This document shows, one piece after another, positions 11,150-23,680 of a DNA stretch of 64,000 bases (its first letter is position 1; every line of letters begins with the position of its first letter). The stretch comes from Leptospira sp. WS92.C1 (lineage in GTDB: Bacteria > Spirochaetota > Leptospiria > Leptospirales > Leptospiraceae). The notes below the pieces were generated by a model. The model made no database searches. It saw nothing but the letters and a program-made list of their open reading frames with translations, and was not told the origin of the DNA. A program made the translations under genes and the position numbers. The DNA lies in the NCBI RefSeq assembly GCF_040833975.1, contig NZ_CP162130.1, positions 558,001-622,000 on the forward strand, in the 5' to 3' direction.

Positions 11150-11794
11150 TTGGAAACCCTTCAATTTTTTCTCGATTTCTTTTTAAACTTAGAGACACAC
11201 CTGGATACGATCATTCAGACGTATCAAAGCGGAACTTATATCATCTTATTCTTAATTATTTTTGCGGAAACGGGTTTGGTTGTGACTCCGTTTCTTCCGG
11301 GTGATTCCCTTCTTTTTGCGGTCGGAGCGTTTATTGCGAGGGGTTCCTTGGATCTGACTAGTACCTTGATTCTTCTGATCATCGCGGCTATCTTAGGGGA
11401 TACGGTCAATTACTCGATCGGCAATTTTACGAGTGAACGTATCTTGGAAAAAGAAAAAATCCCTTTGATTAAGAAGGAACATTTGGCAAAGGCGCATAAA
11501 TTTTACGAAACCTACGGCGGTAAAACCATCATCATCGCTCGATTTATTCCGATCATTCGTACCTTTGCCCCTTTTGTCGCCGGAATCGGAACGATGACCT
11601 ATGCTAAGTTCATCGCGTATAACGTGATCGGTGGAATTTTGTGGATCGCGATTTTTATTTTTGGCGGTTATTTTTTCGGAAATTTGGACTTTGTAAAAAG
11701 AAATTTTAAGATCGTGATTTTTGCGATCATCATTATTTCCGTGTTGCCGGCGGTGGTTGAATATCTGAAAGAAAGAAGAAAGGGTAGAATTTAA
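11150..11794 (+). CDS. DedA family membrane protein
   Basis: The 214-residue product has four to five hydrophobic segments. The DedA signatures are the [14 protein letters not shown] motif (ET loop, PGDSLLF), GDTVNYSIG, the conserved [22 protein letters not shown] stretch (aromatic, then R-F-x-P-x-x-R), and GTMTYAKF. DedA proteins are inner-membrane proteins of the VTT/SNARE-associated superfamily linked to lipid scrambling (undecaprenyl phosphate or phosphatidylethanolamine flipping) and membrane homeostasis. The start is taken as TTG 11150, with GGAGG four bases upstream; a TTG at 11117 would add 11 residues but has no ribosome binding site. Confidence 0.85.
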   Translation: METLQFFLDFFLNLETHLDTIIQTYQSGTYIILFLIIFAETGLVVTPFLPGDSLLFAVGAFIARGSLDLTSTLILLIIAAILGDTVNYSIGNFTSERILEKEKIPLIKKEHLAKAHKFYETYGGKTIIIARFIPIIRTFAPFVAGIGTMTYAKFIAYNVIGGILWIAIFIFGGYFFGNLDFVKRNFKIVIFAIIIISVLPAVVEYLKERRKGRI

Positions 11795-11960
11795 CTCTTT
11801 TCGAATCTATGATTTAGGAAAAGATTTTGCCGAGAAGAAGCGTATGTTTTTTTCGTATCGATCTCTTGATTTCTACTTAAAAAGTGAGTAAGAATCGAAT
11901 TGGGCCGGTCTAAGAAAAACATAATAAAATGACAAGAATGGAATACAGATTCGGAAATTG

Positions 11961-12290
11961 ATGGAAACATACCTAAGGAAAATTTATGCAGCGGTCATCG
12001 CTTGTTTGATTCTTTATTGTGCGATTTCTTTTTTGCAGATTCCGGATTTTGGTAAAAATGCCTCTACTTCGCCGATCGAAGCGACCAGTTCTTCTGCGGA
12101 ACCGCAGGAAAACGAAGAAGAGAAATCCGGCGAACTTGTAATGGAAGAATATCTTTCCAACAACGATTCGTTTGTGTTCGGATTTTATTTGGAATTCGTG
12201 TCGTATTCCGATCATTGCGAATTGAATTTGATTCAACGAAATTCTAAAGTAGAAACCCCCCCTCCGGAAAACCTCTCTTTTTCGATTTAA
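11961..12290 (+). CDS. Hypothetical membrane-anchored protein
   Basis: 109 residues. A hydrophobic segment (IYAAVIACLILYCAISFL, about residues 8-25) acts as signal or anchor. A Ser/Glu-rich low-complexity linker follows (TSSSAEPQENEEEKSG), then a short C-terminal part ending in PPPENLSFSI. No family recognised. Start ATG 11961 (TTG 11958 is adjacent). It lies 45 bases upstream of the SulP-carbonic anhydrase gene and may be co-transcribed with it. Confidence 0.6.
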   Translation: METYLRKIYAAVIACLILYCAISFLQIPDFGKNASTSPIEATSSSAEPQENEEEKSGELVMEEYLSNNDSFVFGFYLEFVSYSDHCELNLIQRNSKVETPPPENLSFSI

Positions 12291-12335
12291 CAAATTTTAA
12301 AATCGATCGGGTTTTTAAACCCAAAGGGAAGTTTT

Positions 12336-14564
12336 ATGCATTCATTTTTATCTTTCAATCGTATGTCTTGGAGCGATCTGAGACACGACTTTTCGGCCAG
12401 TTTGGTCGTGTTTTTAATCGCCTTGCCGCTTTGTATCGGAATCGCATTTGCATCCGGCGCTCCGATCATCGCGGGTTTGATCGGAGGAATCGTAGGCGGT
12501 GTGGTGGTTTCTCTAATCAGTAAGTCCCCTTTGTCCGTGAGCGGGCCCGCGGCGGGACTTACCGTTATAGTCCTGGATTCGATCCAAACCTTGGGAAATT
12601 TTAACGATCTTCTTCTCGCTGTCTGTATCGCTGGGGTTCTTCAAATCCTATTAGGATTTTTGAAAGCGGGAATTCTCGCGGATTTTTTTCCTTCTTCCGT
12701 GATCAAGGGAATGTTAGCGGCGATCGGAATTGTTCTGATTTTAAAACAGATTCCGCACGCCGTCGGATATGATAAGGACTATGAAGGGGATTTTAATTTT
12801 TTTCAGAACGATCGCGAAAATACGTTCACAGAAATTTGGAACGCATTTTATCGGTTCACCCCGGGGGCGATTTTTCTTTTTGCAGTTTCCTTGGGAATCA
12901 TCGTTTTTTGGGAGCGTTTTCAACTGCATAAGAGATTTTTAATACACGGATCTTTGATCGCGATCGTCGCCGCCATTTTGATCAATGAGGTTTTTTCCGT
13001 CATTTGGCCCGTGTTTGGGGTCGGTCGCGAGCATTTGATTCAGCCGATTCAACTCGGAAGTATTTTGGATCTTTTTAGGGACGATTATTTTCCCAATCTT
13101 TCCGAATGGAAGAACGAGTTGATCTATTTGGTCGCGATTAAACTTTGTGTGGTTTTGAGTTTGGAAACCTTACTCAATTTGGATGCGATCGAAAAGATCG
13201 ATCCTCGAAGAAGAATCGCTTCCAAAAATCGAGAACTGATCGCACAAGGAACAGGAAATCTCTTTTCAGGAATTCTTGGAGGACTTCCGATCACCTCGGT
13301 GATCATCCGAAGTTCTGCGAACCTCCATGCCGGTGCAAGAACAAGATTTTCCGCGTTTTTACACGGTTTATTGATTTTGATTTCTCTACTTTTCATTCCG
13401 GGTTTGCTTGCGAAAATTCCTTTATCATCCTTAGCCGCCGTTCTTATGGTCGTGGGTTACAAGCTCACGGATTTTAGAATCTTCAAAGCTCAGTATAAAA
13501 AAGGTATGGATCAGTTTCTTCCTTTTGGGGTCACGGTGATCGGGATCGTGTTCTCGGATATTTTGATCGGAATCGGAGTGGGTTGTATTTTTGCGATCTT
13601 CTTTATCATGAGAAGAAATATTCTCAATCCGTATGAGTTCAACAAAAAGGATAAGAACTACGGAGTCGAGATCAGAATCGATCTTTCGGAAGACGTTTCG
13701 TTTTTAAACAAGTCAAGTATGTTGTATAAGCTCAATCGTGTTCCGGATAACGCACATTTGATCATAGACGGATCGAAATCTAAGTATATCGATCCGGATA
13801 TTCTCGAAGTCATCGAGGATTTCAAAATTTCCGCGGAGTCTAAAAACATCATACTTGAGATCATCGACGTGACGACTTCCTACGAAAAAATAAAAAACAA
13901 ACCTTTGGATGTCGTTGCGCAACAGGATTATGAAAAACTTTTTGAAAACAATCGGATCTGGGTAGAGGAGAAACTTTCGCATAACCCGGATTATTTTAAA
14001 AATCTGGCGCTTGGCCAGGCTCCTCAATATCTTCTGATCTCTTGTTCCGATAGCAGAATTTCGGTAAACGAAATGACCGGTACGAATGCGGGGGAACTTT
14101 TTGTCCACAGAAACATAGCGAATCTTGTGATCGATACGGATATGAATCTGATGTCCGTTCTACAGTATTCGGTGGAAGTGTTAAAGGTGAAACATATCGT
14201 CGTCTGCGGTCATTACGGATGCGGGGGAATCAAGGCCGCGGTGGACGGAAGATATCACGGTTTAATCGACGCTTGGTTGCGAGATATCAAACAAGTCTAT
14301 CGGATGAATCGGAAGGAACTTGGTTCTATTTTGGATGAGGATAAAAAACACGAACGTCTTGTGGAATTGAACGTGAGAGAACAGGTTTATAATCTTTGTA
14401 TGACCACGATCGTTCAAAATGCCTGGAGCCAAGGCAAGGAGCTTCAGCTTCACGGCTGGGTTTATGATATTCGAGAAGGTAAAATTCTGGATCTCAACAT
14501 CGATATCGATAAGGACTTTCGCGATTATGATATATTCCGATATCAGTTCGAACAACGTGAGTGA
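12336..14564 (+). CDS. SulP anion transporter fused to beta-carbonic anhydrase
   Basis: 742 residues. Residues about 1-430 form the SulP (SLC26-like) membrane domain: [22 protein letters not shown], then the SGPAAGLT motif, 10-12 hydrophobic segments. About 435-540 is a short STAS-like region ([18 protein letters not shown]). Residues 545-740 are a complete beta-carbonic anhydrase with zinc ligands C570, H626 and C629 and the Asp/Arg dyad D572/R574 ([13 protein letters not shown]). The protein should move bicarbonate (or another anion) across the inner membrane and interconvert CO2 and bicarbonate at the inner face. Such SulP::CA fusions are known. ATG 12336 has a good AAGGGAAG ribosome binding site. 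Substrate is inferred from the fused enzyme. Confidence 0.9.
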   Translation: MHSFLSFNRMSWSDLRHDFSASLVVFLIALPLCIGIAFASGAPIIAGLIGGIVGGVVVSLISKSPLSVSGPAAGLTVIVLDSIQTLGNFNDLLLAVCIAGVLQILLGFLKAGILADFFPSSVIKGMLAAIGIVLILKQIPHAVGYDKDYEGDFNFFQNDRENTFTEIWNAFYRFTPGAIFLFAVSLGIIVFWERFQLHKRFLIHGSLIAIVAAILINEVFSVIWPVFGVGREHLIQPIQLGSILDLFRDDYFPNLSEWKNELIYLVAIKLCVVLSLETLLNLDAIEKIDPRRRIASKNRELIAQGTGNLFSGILGGLPITSVIIRSSANLHAGARTRFSAFLHGLLILISLLFIPGLLAKIPLSSLAAVLMVVGYKLTDFRIFKAQYKKGMDQFLPFGVTVIGIVFSDILIGIGVGCIFAIFFIMRRNILNPYEFNKKDKNYGVEIRIDLSEDVSFLNKSSMLYKLNRVPDNAHLIIDGSKSKYIDPDILEVIEDFKISAESKNIILEIIDVTTSYEKIKNKPLDVVAQQDYEKLFENNRIWVEEKLSHNPDYFKNLALGQAPQYLLISCSDSRISVNEMTGTNAGELFVHRNIANLVIDTDMNLMSVLQYSVEVLKVKHIVVCGHYGCGGIKAAVDGRYHGLIDAWLRDIKQVYRMNRKELGSILDEDKKHERLVELNVREQVYNLCMTTIVQNAWSQGKELQLHGWVYDIREGKILDLNIDIDKDFRDYDIFRYQFEQRE

Positions 14565-14586
14565 ATCTTGTTCCTTTCTTTGATCA

Positions 14587-14608
14587 GGGAACCGGATATC
14601 CGGTTCCC
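14587..14608. terminator. Perfect 22-bp palindrome after SulP-CA gene
   Basis: GGGAACCGGAT is followed directly by its reverse complement, starting 23 bases after the stop codon. There is no T-run and no loop beyond the centre, so it may be a terminator, a cruciform or a protein-binding site. The remaining bases to 14826 show nothing else. Confidence 0.4.
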
Positions 14609-14826
14609 GCTTCCAGGATCTGAAACCATTCTGCCAGATTCAGTGCCACATCAAAAGAATGCGCGGCCGATCGGATTCTCTGATACTTTTCTGAATGACG
14701 TTGAGGGGTTGAAAATTCGAAAGGATATCTCATTTTATATTTCGTTTAAGAGGAATGAGAATCAACTCTCAAGTGATGCTCTTGCTTTTTTTATTGACAA
14801 GCGGTGCGTGACATTAAGCTGACAGT

Positions 14827-15207
14827 ATGAAAGCCGCGCTTTTCAAAACATGGATGGGTCTTATTCTGCTTTCCGTTTTTGTTTTGATTTTAAATTGCGG
14901 TCCGATTTGTGAAGTCGATTCTAAATTTGAATCTCCTATCTCACAAACGAAATTTTTTCCCTGCCATCAAAATCAAACCACCGATGACAAACCTGGATGT
15001 GAATGGGATATTGATTCGCTGATTATCATCGAGTCTGATTTGAACGTTCAGAAGCTGACTTTGGTTTTGCTTCCGATCCATTTTAGTTTTTATGCGGCTT
15101 CTTTTTCTCTCGATTCTCCGTATCCGGTTCAAGAATTCGTATCAAATCGTTTTCGGTTGAGGTCGAATTTGACTCTCAATTTTAGTTCCGTCCGTCTTCT
15201 CATTTAA
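14827..15207 (+). CDS. Putative lipoprotein upstream of metal efflux genes
   Basis: 126 residues. It starts MKAALFKTWMGLILLSVFVLILNC; the ILNC end of the hydrophobic stretch is a lipobox with acylation at Cys24. The mature part has further cysteines (GPICEVD, FPCHQN, PGCEW) and His, which could bind metal. No family recognised. It is 42 bases before the outer membrane efflux gene on the same strand, so probably the first gene of the efflux operon. The position suggests a periplasmic metal-related accessory role; this is inference. Confidence 0.65.
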   Translation: MKAALFKTWMGLILLSVFVLILNCGPICEVDSKFESPISQTKFFPCHQNQTTDDKPGCEWDIDSLIIIESDLNVQKLTLVLLPIHFSFYAASFSLDSPYPVQEFVSNRFRLRSNLTLNFSSVRLLI

Positions 15208-16660
15208 TCTCCACTCACTTCCAAATATTAATTTAGAGAGGTGAAGTCCATGATATCGGATCAGGATTCTAATATTTATAACGCTCCGCGAAAACATTTC
15301 GGTTTAAAATTGAACTTTTATGAAAATCCTTTGGAAAGCCAAATTCGTTTTTCTTTTTTCTTTAATAGAGAAATATATTTTGCGGTGTTTCGTAAAAGTT
15401 TAATATTTCAAAACAACGTAACATTTATAGTTTTATCTCTATTTATAATTTATAGTGTTTTAACGGTTTCTATTTTTTCGGAAACAAAAAAGGATTTGGA
15501 TATTCAGTCGATATTGTCTTTGGCGGAAAAAAATTCCCCATTGCTTCTTTCCTTAAACGCGGATTTGGAATCCCTATTTTATCAGCGTAAACAACATGGC
15601 AAAACTCAGAATCCTTCGATTACGATGGATTACGGACAGAGAAAAGCCGCTAACGAAGTGGGATCCGAATATGCGCTTCAGTTTGAGCAGCCTGTTTATT
15701 TTCCAGGAAGAAAAGAACTCAAACAGTTACTGGTCGACAACGATTCTCAAATTAAGGAAGTTCAATTGGCCGAAGCTAAAAATTCGATTCGTTTTAACGC
15801 GGTCAAGTTTGCTTATCGATATTTGGTTTCAGCGGGAAAGAAAAATCACGTAAAGGAAAGACTCAAACGATTGTCCGTCATCGAAAGTTATATCCGCGCG
15901 CGTCCTTTTATCACCCCTCAGGCTAAAACGGATTTGTTTATCATTCAAAGAAGAATTTTGGCTCTGAGAAAACATTTCAACGATCTTGAACTCGATGCGA
16001 ACAAACAATACGAATCTATGAATTTATATCTTTTATTGGAAACGATTCCTTCGATTCGAATTCCCTTTTTCTCCTCGGGAGTGAAGTTTGATTTTACCGA
16101 ACTTCAAAAAAAAGCAGTTTCGGAAAACCTAACCCTTATGGTAGCAAGAAGGGAAATTGAAAAAGCAAAAACGGAACTTCATTTGGCAAATCTTGAAAAG
16201 TATCCGGATTATTCGGTGATCAGTCAGGTGGGAGAGGACCGTTCGGGGGTTGCGAATCGGTTTTATGATTTCGGACTTAAGTTTAGAATTCCCGTTTGGG
16301 ATCAGTTCCAAAACAAGGTCTCCGCAGCAGAGATCAACGTAAAATCCAAACAAGGAATTTTACATCATCAGGAAAATCTTGTAAAAACGGCATTTAAACA
16401 GGCCTTTCTGGACTACGAGCAGGCCAAGGTGAATTTGAAATTGTTCGATCTGGAAAAGTTAGACGAAATTGAAAGGGATCTTAACTATGCCGATGTCGAG
16501 TTTAGAAAGGGACGTATCCTGTTGATGAGTTATCTGGAACTGGAAAATCAGCTTCATGAAACGCATCACGCGATTCTGGATGTTCAAATTACGCATATCG
16601 AAACATTACTAAATCTTCTTCATCTCTCGAACGAAAAAGAAATCATAGGAACCTTAAAAA

Positions 16661-19777
<3,117 letters not shown>

Positions 19778-20599
19778 CGTTGTTCGGTGCGAATCCGTTT
19801 TAGATAAAGAGATTCTTGTGTTTTGATGAAAGCGATTTTACCAAAGACATTTTTTATCAGAAACGAAACATGATGAGGATCGATTTTGATTTAAGTGAGA
19901 TAATTTTTTAAAAAGTGGAAATCAAAACTCACTTCCCACGCTGATTTGAAAACCAGGCCAAGAGAATTGCAAAAGAAATCATGGATTGATTTTCGCGTGA
20001 GACGTAATCGACAATTGTCTTAGGTCTATTTTTGAAGAAGAGACAAAAGAATGCGGCAGAGATGTCGTTTGTTGAAGGGACTTGTTTACGAATAGGATAG
20101 AATCAAACCGAAGTGTAATTTTAAAGTTTGCTTTATTTCCGAAGGATTCGAATAGAAAAGCGGATTTTAGAAATTACAATCCAGAATCTGCTTTTCGTTT
20201 TTTATTTTGGGGGAATCTGTAAATTTTTTGCCTGAGTCGGGTTTAATTTTTGTAAAACTTTTTTCCGATACACTCACGGCAGCGAAGGTGGACGCCGAGA
20301 AACAAATCGGAAATTTTACTGCATAAAGAATTTTATAAAACAAAATTTTATGGTTCTCGAAAATTGCTTTGTTTTTTGAGAAATGCGAAAACAGAAAAAA
20401 ATTGAATATAAAGATTAATATAAGAGTGATGATACGGTGAATACAATCCTCAAATGTGGGGTTAATTTTAATTACAGAGTATATAAATTTTTTATTTGAT
20501 GAGCTTAAAAAAAACTCTTTACAATAAAATAACGTTGAATATGCGCAAGGAAATGAAATTTTATTTCTAAGTGAATGTTGGATATTTGATAACATAATT
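19778..20599. other. Intergenic region, no supported gene
   Basis: 822 bases. The first half shows no frame of interest. A 142-codon minus-strand frame at 20167-20595 is AT-rich, ends five bases from the divergent lipoprotein start, has no ribosome binding site and resembles nothing known, so I do not call it. Confidence 0.5.
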
Positions 20600-21151
20600 A
20601 TGAAACGTATTGTTTGTTATAAACCGATCATTCTATTCTTTATAATTTTTGCATGTTATGCGCCCAAACCAAACTTGTGGAACATACCGAAGGATTTTCC
20701 TGAATTAGACCTGGTTACGGTGCGTCGTTTTAACGCCGGTATTCGCGCAATCGATGGTGTTGCTTTCACTTTTAATCGTGACGATGTGACAATGATGCCA
20801 GGTAAACATAGCATAAATATTCAACCGGAAATGTGGATTTCAACCTTTCCTCATGGAGAACATCTTGAACAAGTTAAGACCGTCAACTTTGAAGCTAAGT
20901 CTGGAGAGATTGTTTATCTATGTCTTGGACTTAAAAAATCTAATGAATGGAACCCTTATACCGTCATTACTCAGTCTGGAGAGATTGTTTATCTATGTCT
21001 TGGACTTAAAAAATCTAATGAATGGAACCCTTATACCGTCATTACTCAGTCTGGAGAAAATCCAACGCAAAGATTATTATTTGCGATGGAAAAGAAAGGT
21101 GGTTGTGTTTCCTCACGAAATACTCTACCTGTTATTTGGACAGATCCTTAA
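20600..21151 (+). CDS. Putative lipoprotein with perfect 25-residue internal duplication
   Basis: 183 residues. Signal MKRIVCYKPIILFFIIFAC: IFAC is a plausible lipobox (Cys19). Central region: ITFNRDD-like beta segments. Residues 101-125 and 126-150 are identical 25-residue blocks starting SGEIVYLCLGLKK, encoded by a perfect 75-bp direct repeat. A third partial copy (SGE) follows. The unduplicated protein would have about 158 residues. No family recognised; PGKHSINI and SGEIVYLCLG recall small Leptospira lipoproteins with a beta-sandwich pattern. Confidence 0.65.
   Translation: MKRIVCYKPIILFFIIFACYAPKPNLWNIPKDFPELDLVTVRRFNAGIRAIDGVAFTFNRDDVTMMPGKHSINIQPEMWISTFPHGEHLEQVKTVNFEAKSGEIVYLCLGLKKSNEWNPYTVITQSGEIVYLCLGLKKSNEWNPYTVITQSGENPTQRLLFAMEKKGGCVSSRNTLPVIWTDP
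20900..21049 (+). repeat. Perfect 75-bp tandem duplication inside lipoprotein gene
   Basis: Copies at 20900-20974 and 20975-21049 are identical at all 75 positions and keep the frame. The lack of any substitution points to a very recent event or ongoing slippage. Confidence 0.9.
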
Positions 21152-21252
21152 ACGTGATTAAGCGACTTTTTCGTTTCTAATCTTTCAAAGGTATTCGGTG
21201 TTGTAAAATTTTTTCTTTAATTTAAAATTTTCAATTGGGAATCAAAACTAAA

Positions 21253-21645
21253 ATGAAAAAAGAAAAAATAGATTCGAAAGCTCATAAAGAGAGACCAAGG
21301 ATATTTACTACCTCTTTTGCCAATGTTTATCCTTTTTATATCCAAAAGGCTGAGAAAAAGGGAAAAACGAAAACAGAGGTCGATAGAATCATTTATTGGC
21401 TAACAGGATACGATGAAAAGGGACTTCAAAAACAAATTGAGCAAAAAACGAATTTCGAGGAATTCTTTGACCAAGCCCCGCAGATCAATGAAAATGTTTC
21501 ACTCATTCAAGGTGTAATTTGTGGATACCGAGTAGAAGAAATAGAGGATGATCTTATGCGAAATATTCGGTATCTTGATAAGTTAATCGATGAATTAGCA
21601 AAAGGAAAATCCATGGAAAAAATACTTAGGGTATCAAGTCAGTAA
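21253..21645 (+). CDS. DUF2200 family protein
   Basis: 130 residues matching DUF2200 over nearly the whole length: [46 protein letters not shown], and the C-terminal block [20 protein letters not shown] followed by ELAKGK. The family is small, soluble and of unknown function, scattered in bacteria. Start ATG 21253; TTG at 21235 is in frame but no better supported. It stands alone between the duplicated lipoprotein gene and a secreted-protein gene. Confidence 0.85.
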   Translation: MKKEKIDSKAHKERPRIFTTSFANVYPFYIQKAEKKGKTKTEVDRIIYWLTGYDEKGLQKQIEQKTNFEEFFDQAPQINENVSLIQGVICGYRVEEIEDDLMRNIRYLDKLIDELAKGKSMEKILRVSSQ

Positions 21646-21885
21646 TTCATTCCACTTATTTTTACAGTCTTCAAGTTTCGATACGTATGAAACCGATTAT
21701 CGAAACTTTGGGAAAAGTTTTTTGCAGAGTTTTTTGTAAATCGATTCCGGAATTTCGGTTTCTTACGGTTTTTGATTCAATTTGTTTTGTTTTCGGGTTG
21801 TGACGTTTGGAATTCCTATGTATTTTAGGACAAAAATAAAAATCACGCAGGTGAGCTTGCGCGATATGTTTAGGTGAAACTTTTG

Positions 21886-22623
21886 ATGAACCGGTTGTTA
21901 AAAAATTGTCTCTTTTTGATTTCGATTCAAATATTTTCCACATTTTGTTTGAGCGCTTTGCCAAAGGAAATGCCGGCTGATTTTTATTTGGAATTTCATC
22001 GTGATGGAGGAATGCGTCCCGATCATACCGAATTTTATTTTTCAAAGGAGCTTTCGCATATTAAGGAGAAAAAAGACCAAAAGGAGGAGATCCTTTGTTT
22101 CAAGATCGATCCAGGGTTGCTTCAGAATTTATACTCATCATTGTTAAAAAATCGTTTTGATCGGATCGAAACAAGAAAGGAAATGATTTATGATCGAGGT
22201 GGAGAAAGTGTACAAGTAGGAGCTAATCGGGAAACGTATAACAAATCGGATTCGGGCATGACTTTGATCCAACCGCATTGGAAATCGAACTGGAAGAATG
22301 TTCTTGAAGAAATTAAAAAAACGAAACATCTTTCCGTAGATGATTCTCCAAAAATCAGATTTTCGCTTACGTGGAAAGATTTTGGGGAACCTGTGTCTTT
22401 ATATATCGGCTCGGAAAAACGAACTCTTTCGTATCATTATCATGTTCAACCTTCCCATTTTAATGAGATTGGGTTTTATTTTTCTCCCGGAAACTATAAG
22501 CTTCGGTTAGAGTTTCACGAAGACAAAGCAAAGTTCCATAAATATGACGTCGAGTTTGAAATTGATCGCGATTCGAAAGAGGTTTCATTTCATTGCAGCC
22601 CGACCGGTTGTGTTCGATTTTGA
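21886..22623 (+). CDS. Hypothetical secreted protein
   Basis: 245 residues. Signal peptide MNRLLKNCLFLISIQIFSTFCLSALPKEM, likely cleaved near LSA (about residue 24); Cys near the end of the h-region makes a lipoprotein possible but the motif is poor. The mature part is beta-rich, with RDGGMRPDHTEFYFSKE, YDRGGESVQVG and a C-terminal ISFHCSPTGCVRF-like end holding two Cys. No family recognised. Start ATG 21886 or GTG 21874 is open; both lie after AGGTGAA. Confidence 0.6.
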   Translation: MNRLLKNCLFLISIQIFSTFCLSALPKEMPADFYLEFHRDGGMRPDHTEFYFSKELSHIKEKKDQKEEILCFKIDPGLLQNLYSSLLKNRFDRIETRKEMIYDRGGESVQVGANRETYNKSDSGMTLIQPHWKSNWKNVLEEIKKTKHLSVDDSPKIRFSLTWKDFGEPVSLYIGSEKRTLSYHYHVQPSHFNEIGFYFSPGNYKLRLEFHEDKAKFHKYDVEFEIDRDSKEVSFHCSPTGCVRF

Positions 22624-22990
22624 TAGTGATTTATTAAATTTAATAAATTATTCTTTTTGAATCTATAAAGAATGAAACGATTTTAAACTGTTTTTTACCC
22701 GGCTTGCTCAAGACCGTTTATTGTTTGGATAAAGGGAGGGAAGTCAATTTAACAAGAACTAGCGACTTCATTTATGGTAAAAGAAGTATATTGGTAGATA
22801 TTTCTTTACGATTTTTTAAGGTCTTGGTAATTTAGTTGAGTTTAATATGAGAATTCCGGAACGAATACAAGATCTGGGAAGAAAGAGAGAAATTTCTGAT
22901 GAATTAAAAGAAATCAAGAGTTACAAAAAATTTATGAATGCGTAAAATTTTAAAACGGACGATCCAATCGATCTAAAAAAGGAGAAAGAC
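22624..22990. other. Intergenic region with one possible tiny frame
   Basis: 367 bases. A 32-codon frame at 22847-22945 (MRIPERIQDLGRKREISDEL...) has gene-like, charged composition but no clear ribosome binding site; it may be a fragment of a lost gene. The AAAAAGGAGAAAG just before 22991 is the ribosome binding site of the next gene. Confidence 0.4.
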
Positions 22991-23503
22991 ATGGCGAGCT
23001 CAAAGAAAAAAAATAGTCAGCCGAAGCAGAAACTCGACGGAACAAAAGTTAAATTTGTGGGTGCTCCTTCGCACAGCATAACGCCTTTTCTCATGTTCAA
23101 TGCAAATCCTGAAGAAGCTGCGAATTTCTATGTATCGATCTTCAAGAAATCCAAAATTCTTAGGGCAAACTCGATGCAGGCCGATTTCATTCTGAACGGC
23201 CAAAGGTTTTTTTCCTACAATGGCGGACCTAATTTTCAATTTAGTTGGGGCGTCTCATTCATGATCAGCGTAGAAACGCAAAAAGAGGTCGATTATTATT
23301 GGAACGCTCTTCTTGCAGATGGCGGCAAAGAAAGTATGTGCGGTTGGGTTCAGGATAAATACGGTCTGTGGTGGCAGGTAACACCTAAGATTCTCCTGCA
23401 ACTTGTGTCGCATAAAGATCGTGCGAAAGCTGAGAGCGCAACACAAGCGATGCTGAAGATGCAGAAAATTGACATCGCGACGCTTAAAGCCGCAGTAGAC
23501 TAA
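22991..23503 (+). CDS. VOC-superfamily protein, PhnB / 3-dmu-9_3-mt type
   Basis: 170 residues. After a lysine-rich tail of about 25 residues the chain matches the PhnB-like branch of the vicinal oxygen chelate fold: ITPFLMFNANPEEAANFYVSIF, FILNGQRFFSYNGGP, FSWGVSFMISVETQKEVDYYW, CGWVQDKYGLWWQVTP. The fold is shared with glyoxalase I and bleomycin-resistance proteins; this branch is mostly of unknown activity, sometimes misnamed 3-demethylubiquinone methyltransferase. ATG 22991 has a strong AAAGGAGAAAG ribosome binding site. Base composition is richer in GC than the following gene. Confidence 0.85.
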   Translation: MASSKKKNSQPKQKLDGTKVKFVGAPSHSITPFLMFNANPEEAANFYVSIFKKSKILRANSMQADFILNGQRFFSYNGGPNFQFSWGVSFMISVETQKEVDYYWNALLADGGKESMCGWVQDKYGLWWQVTPKILLQLVSHKDRAKAESATQAMLKMQKIDIATLKAAVD

Positions 23504-23680
23504 ACTACTTTTACTTTTTGTCCCGCAAGAAAAAGGCTTCGTTTGCGACTTACGGTCCCCGCATTCCGGTTCCGCATATTTGTTACGGCTCGCTCAAGCC
23601 TCGTGCTGGCCCTCCGCTTGCGGACGGGAACGTCGGGGATTTCCAAAGAGCATTTCTGAAAATAACAAGTAAGAAAGACA
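23504..23680. other. GC-rich island between VOC gene and AT-rich gene
   Basis: About 23540-23645 is markedly GC-rich (for example GGCTCGCTCAAGCCTCG, GACGGGAACGTCGGGG) beside an AT-rich gene. GACGGGAACGTC contains a short inverted repeat. It may be a repeat or the edge of an imported segment; a 60-codon frame across it is not convincing as a gene. Confidence 0.35.

Noticed and set aside
14568..14822. 84-codon plus-strand frame after the SulP-CA gene
   Set aside because: It covers the 22-bp palindrome and has no start signal; composition not gene-like.
20167..20595. 142-codon minus-strand frame
   Set aside because: AT-rich, low-complexity translation, no ribosome binding site and no recognised relatives; it lies in a promoter-sized gap.
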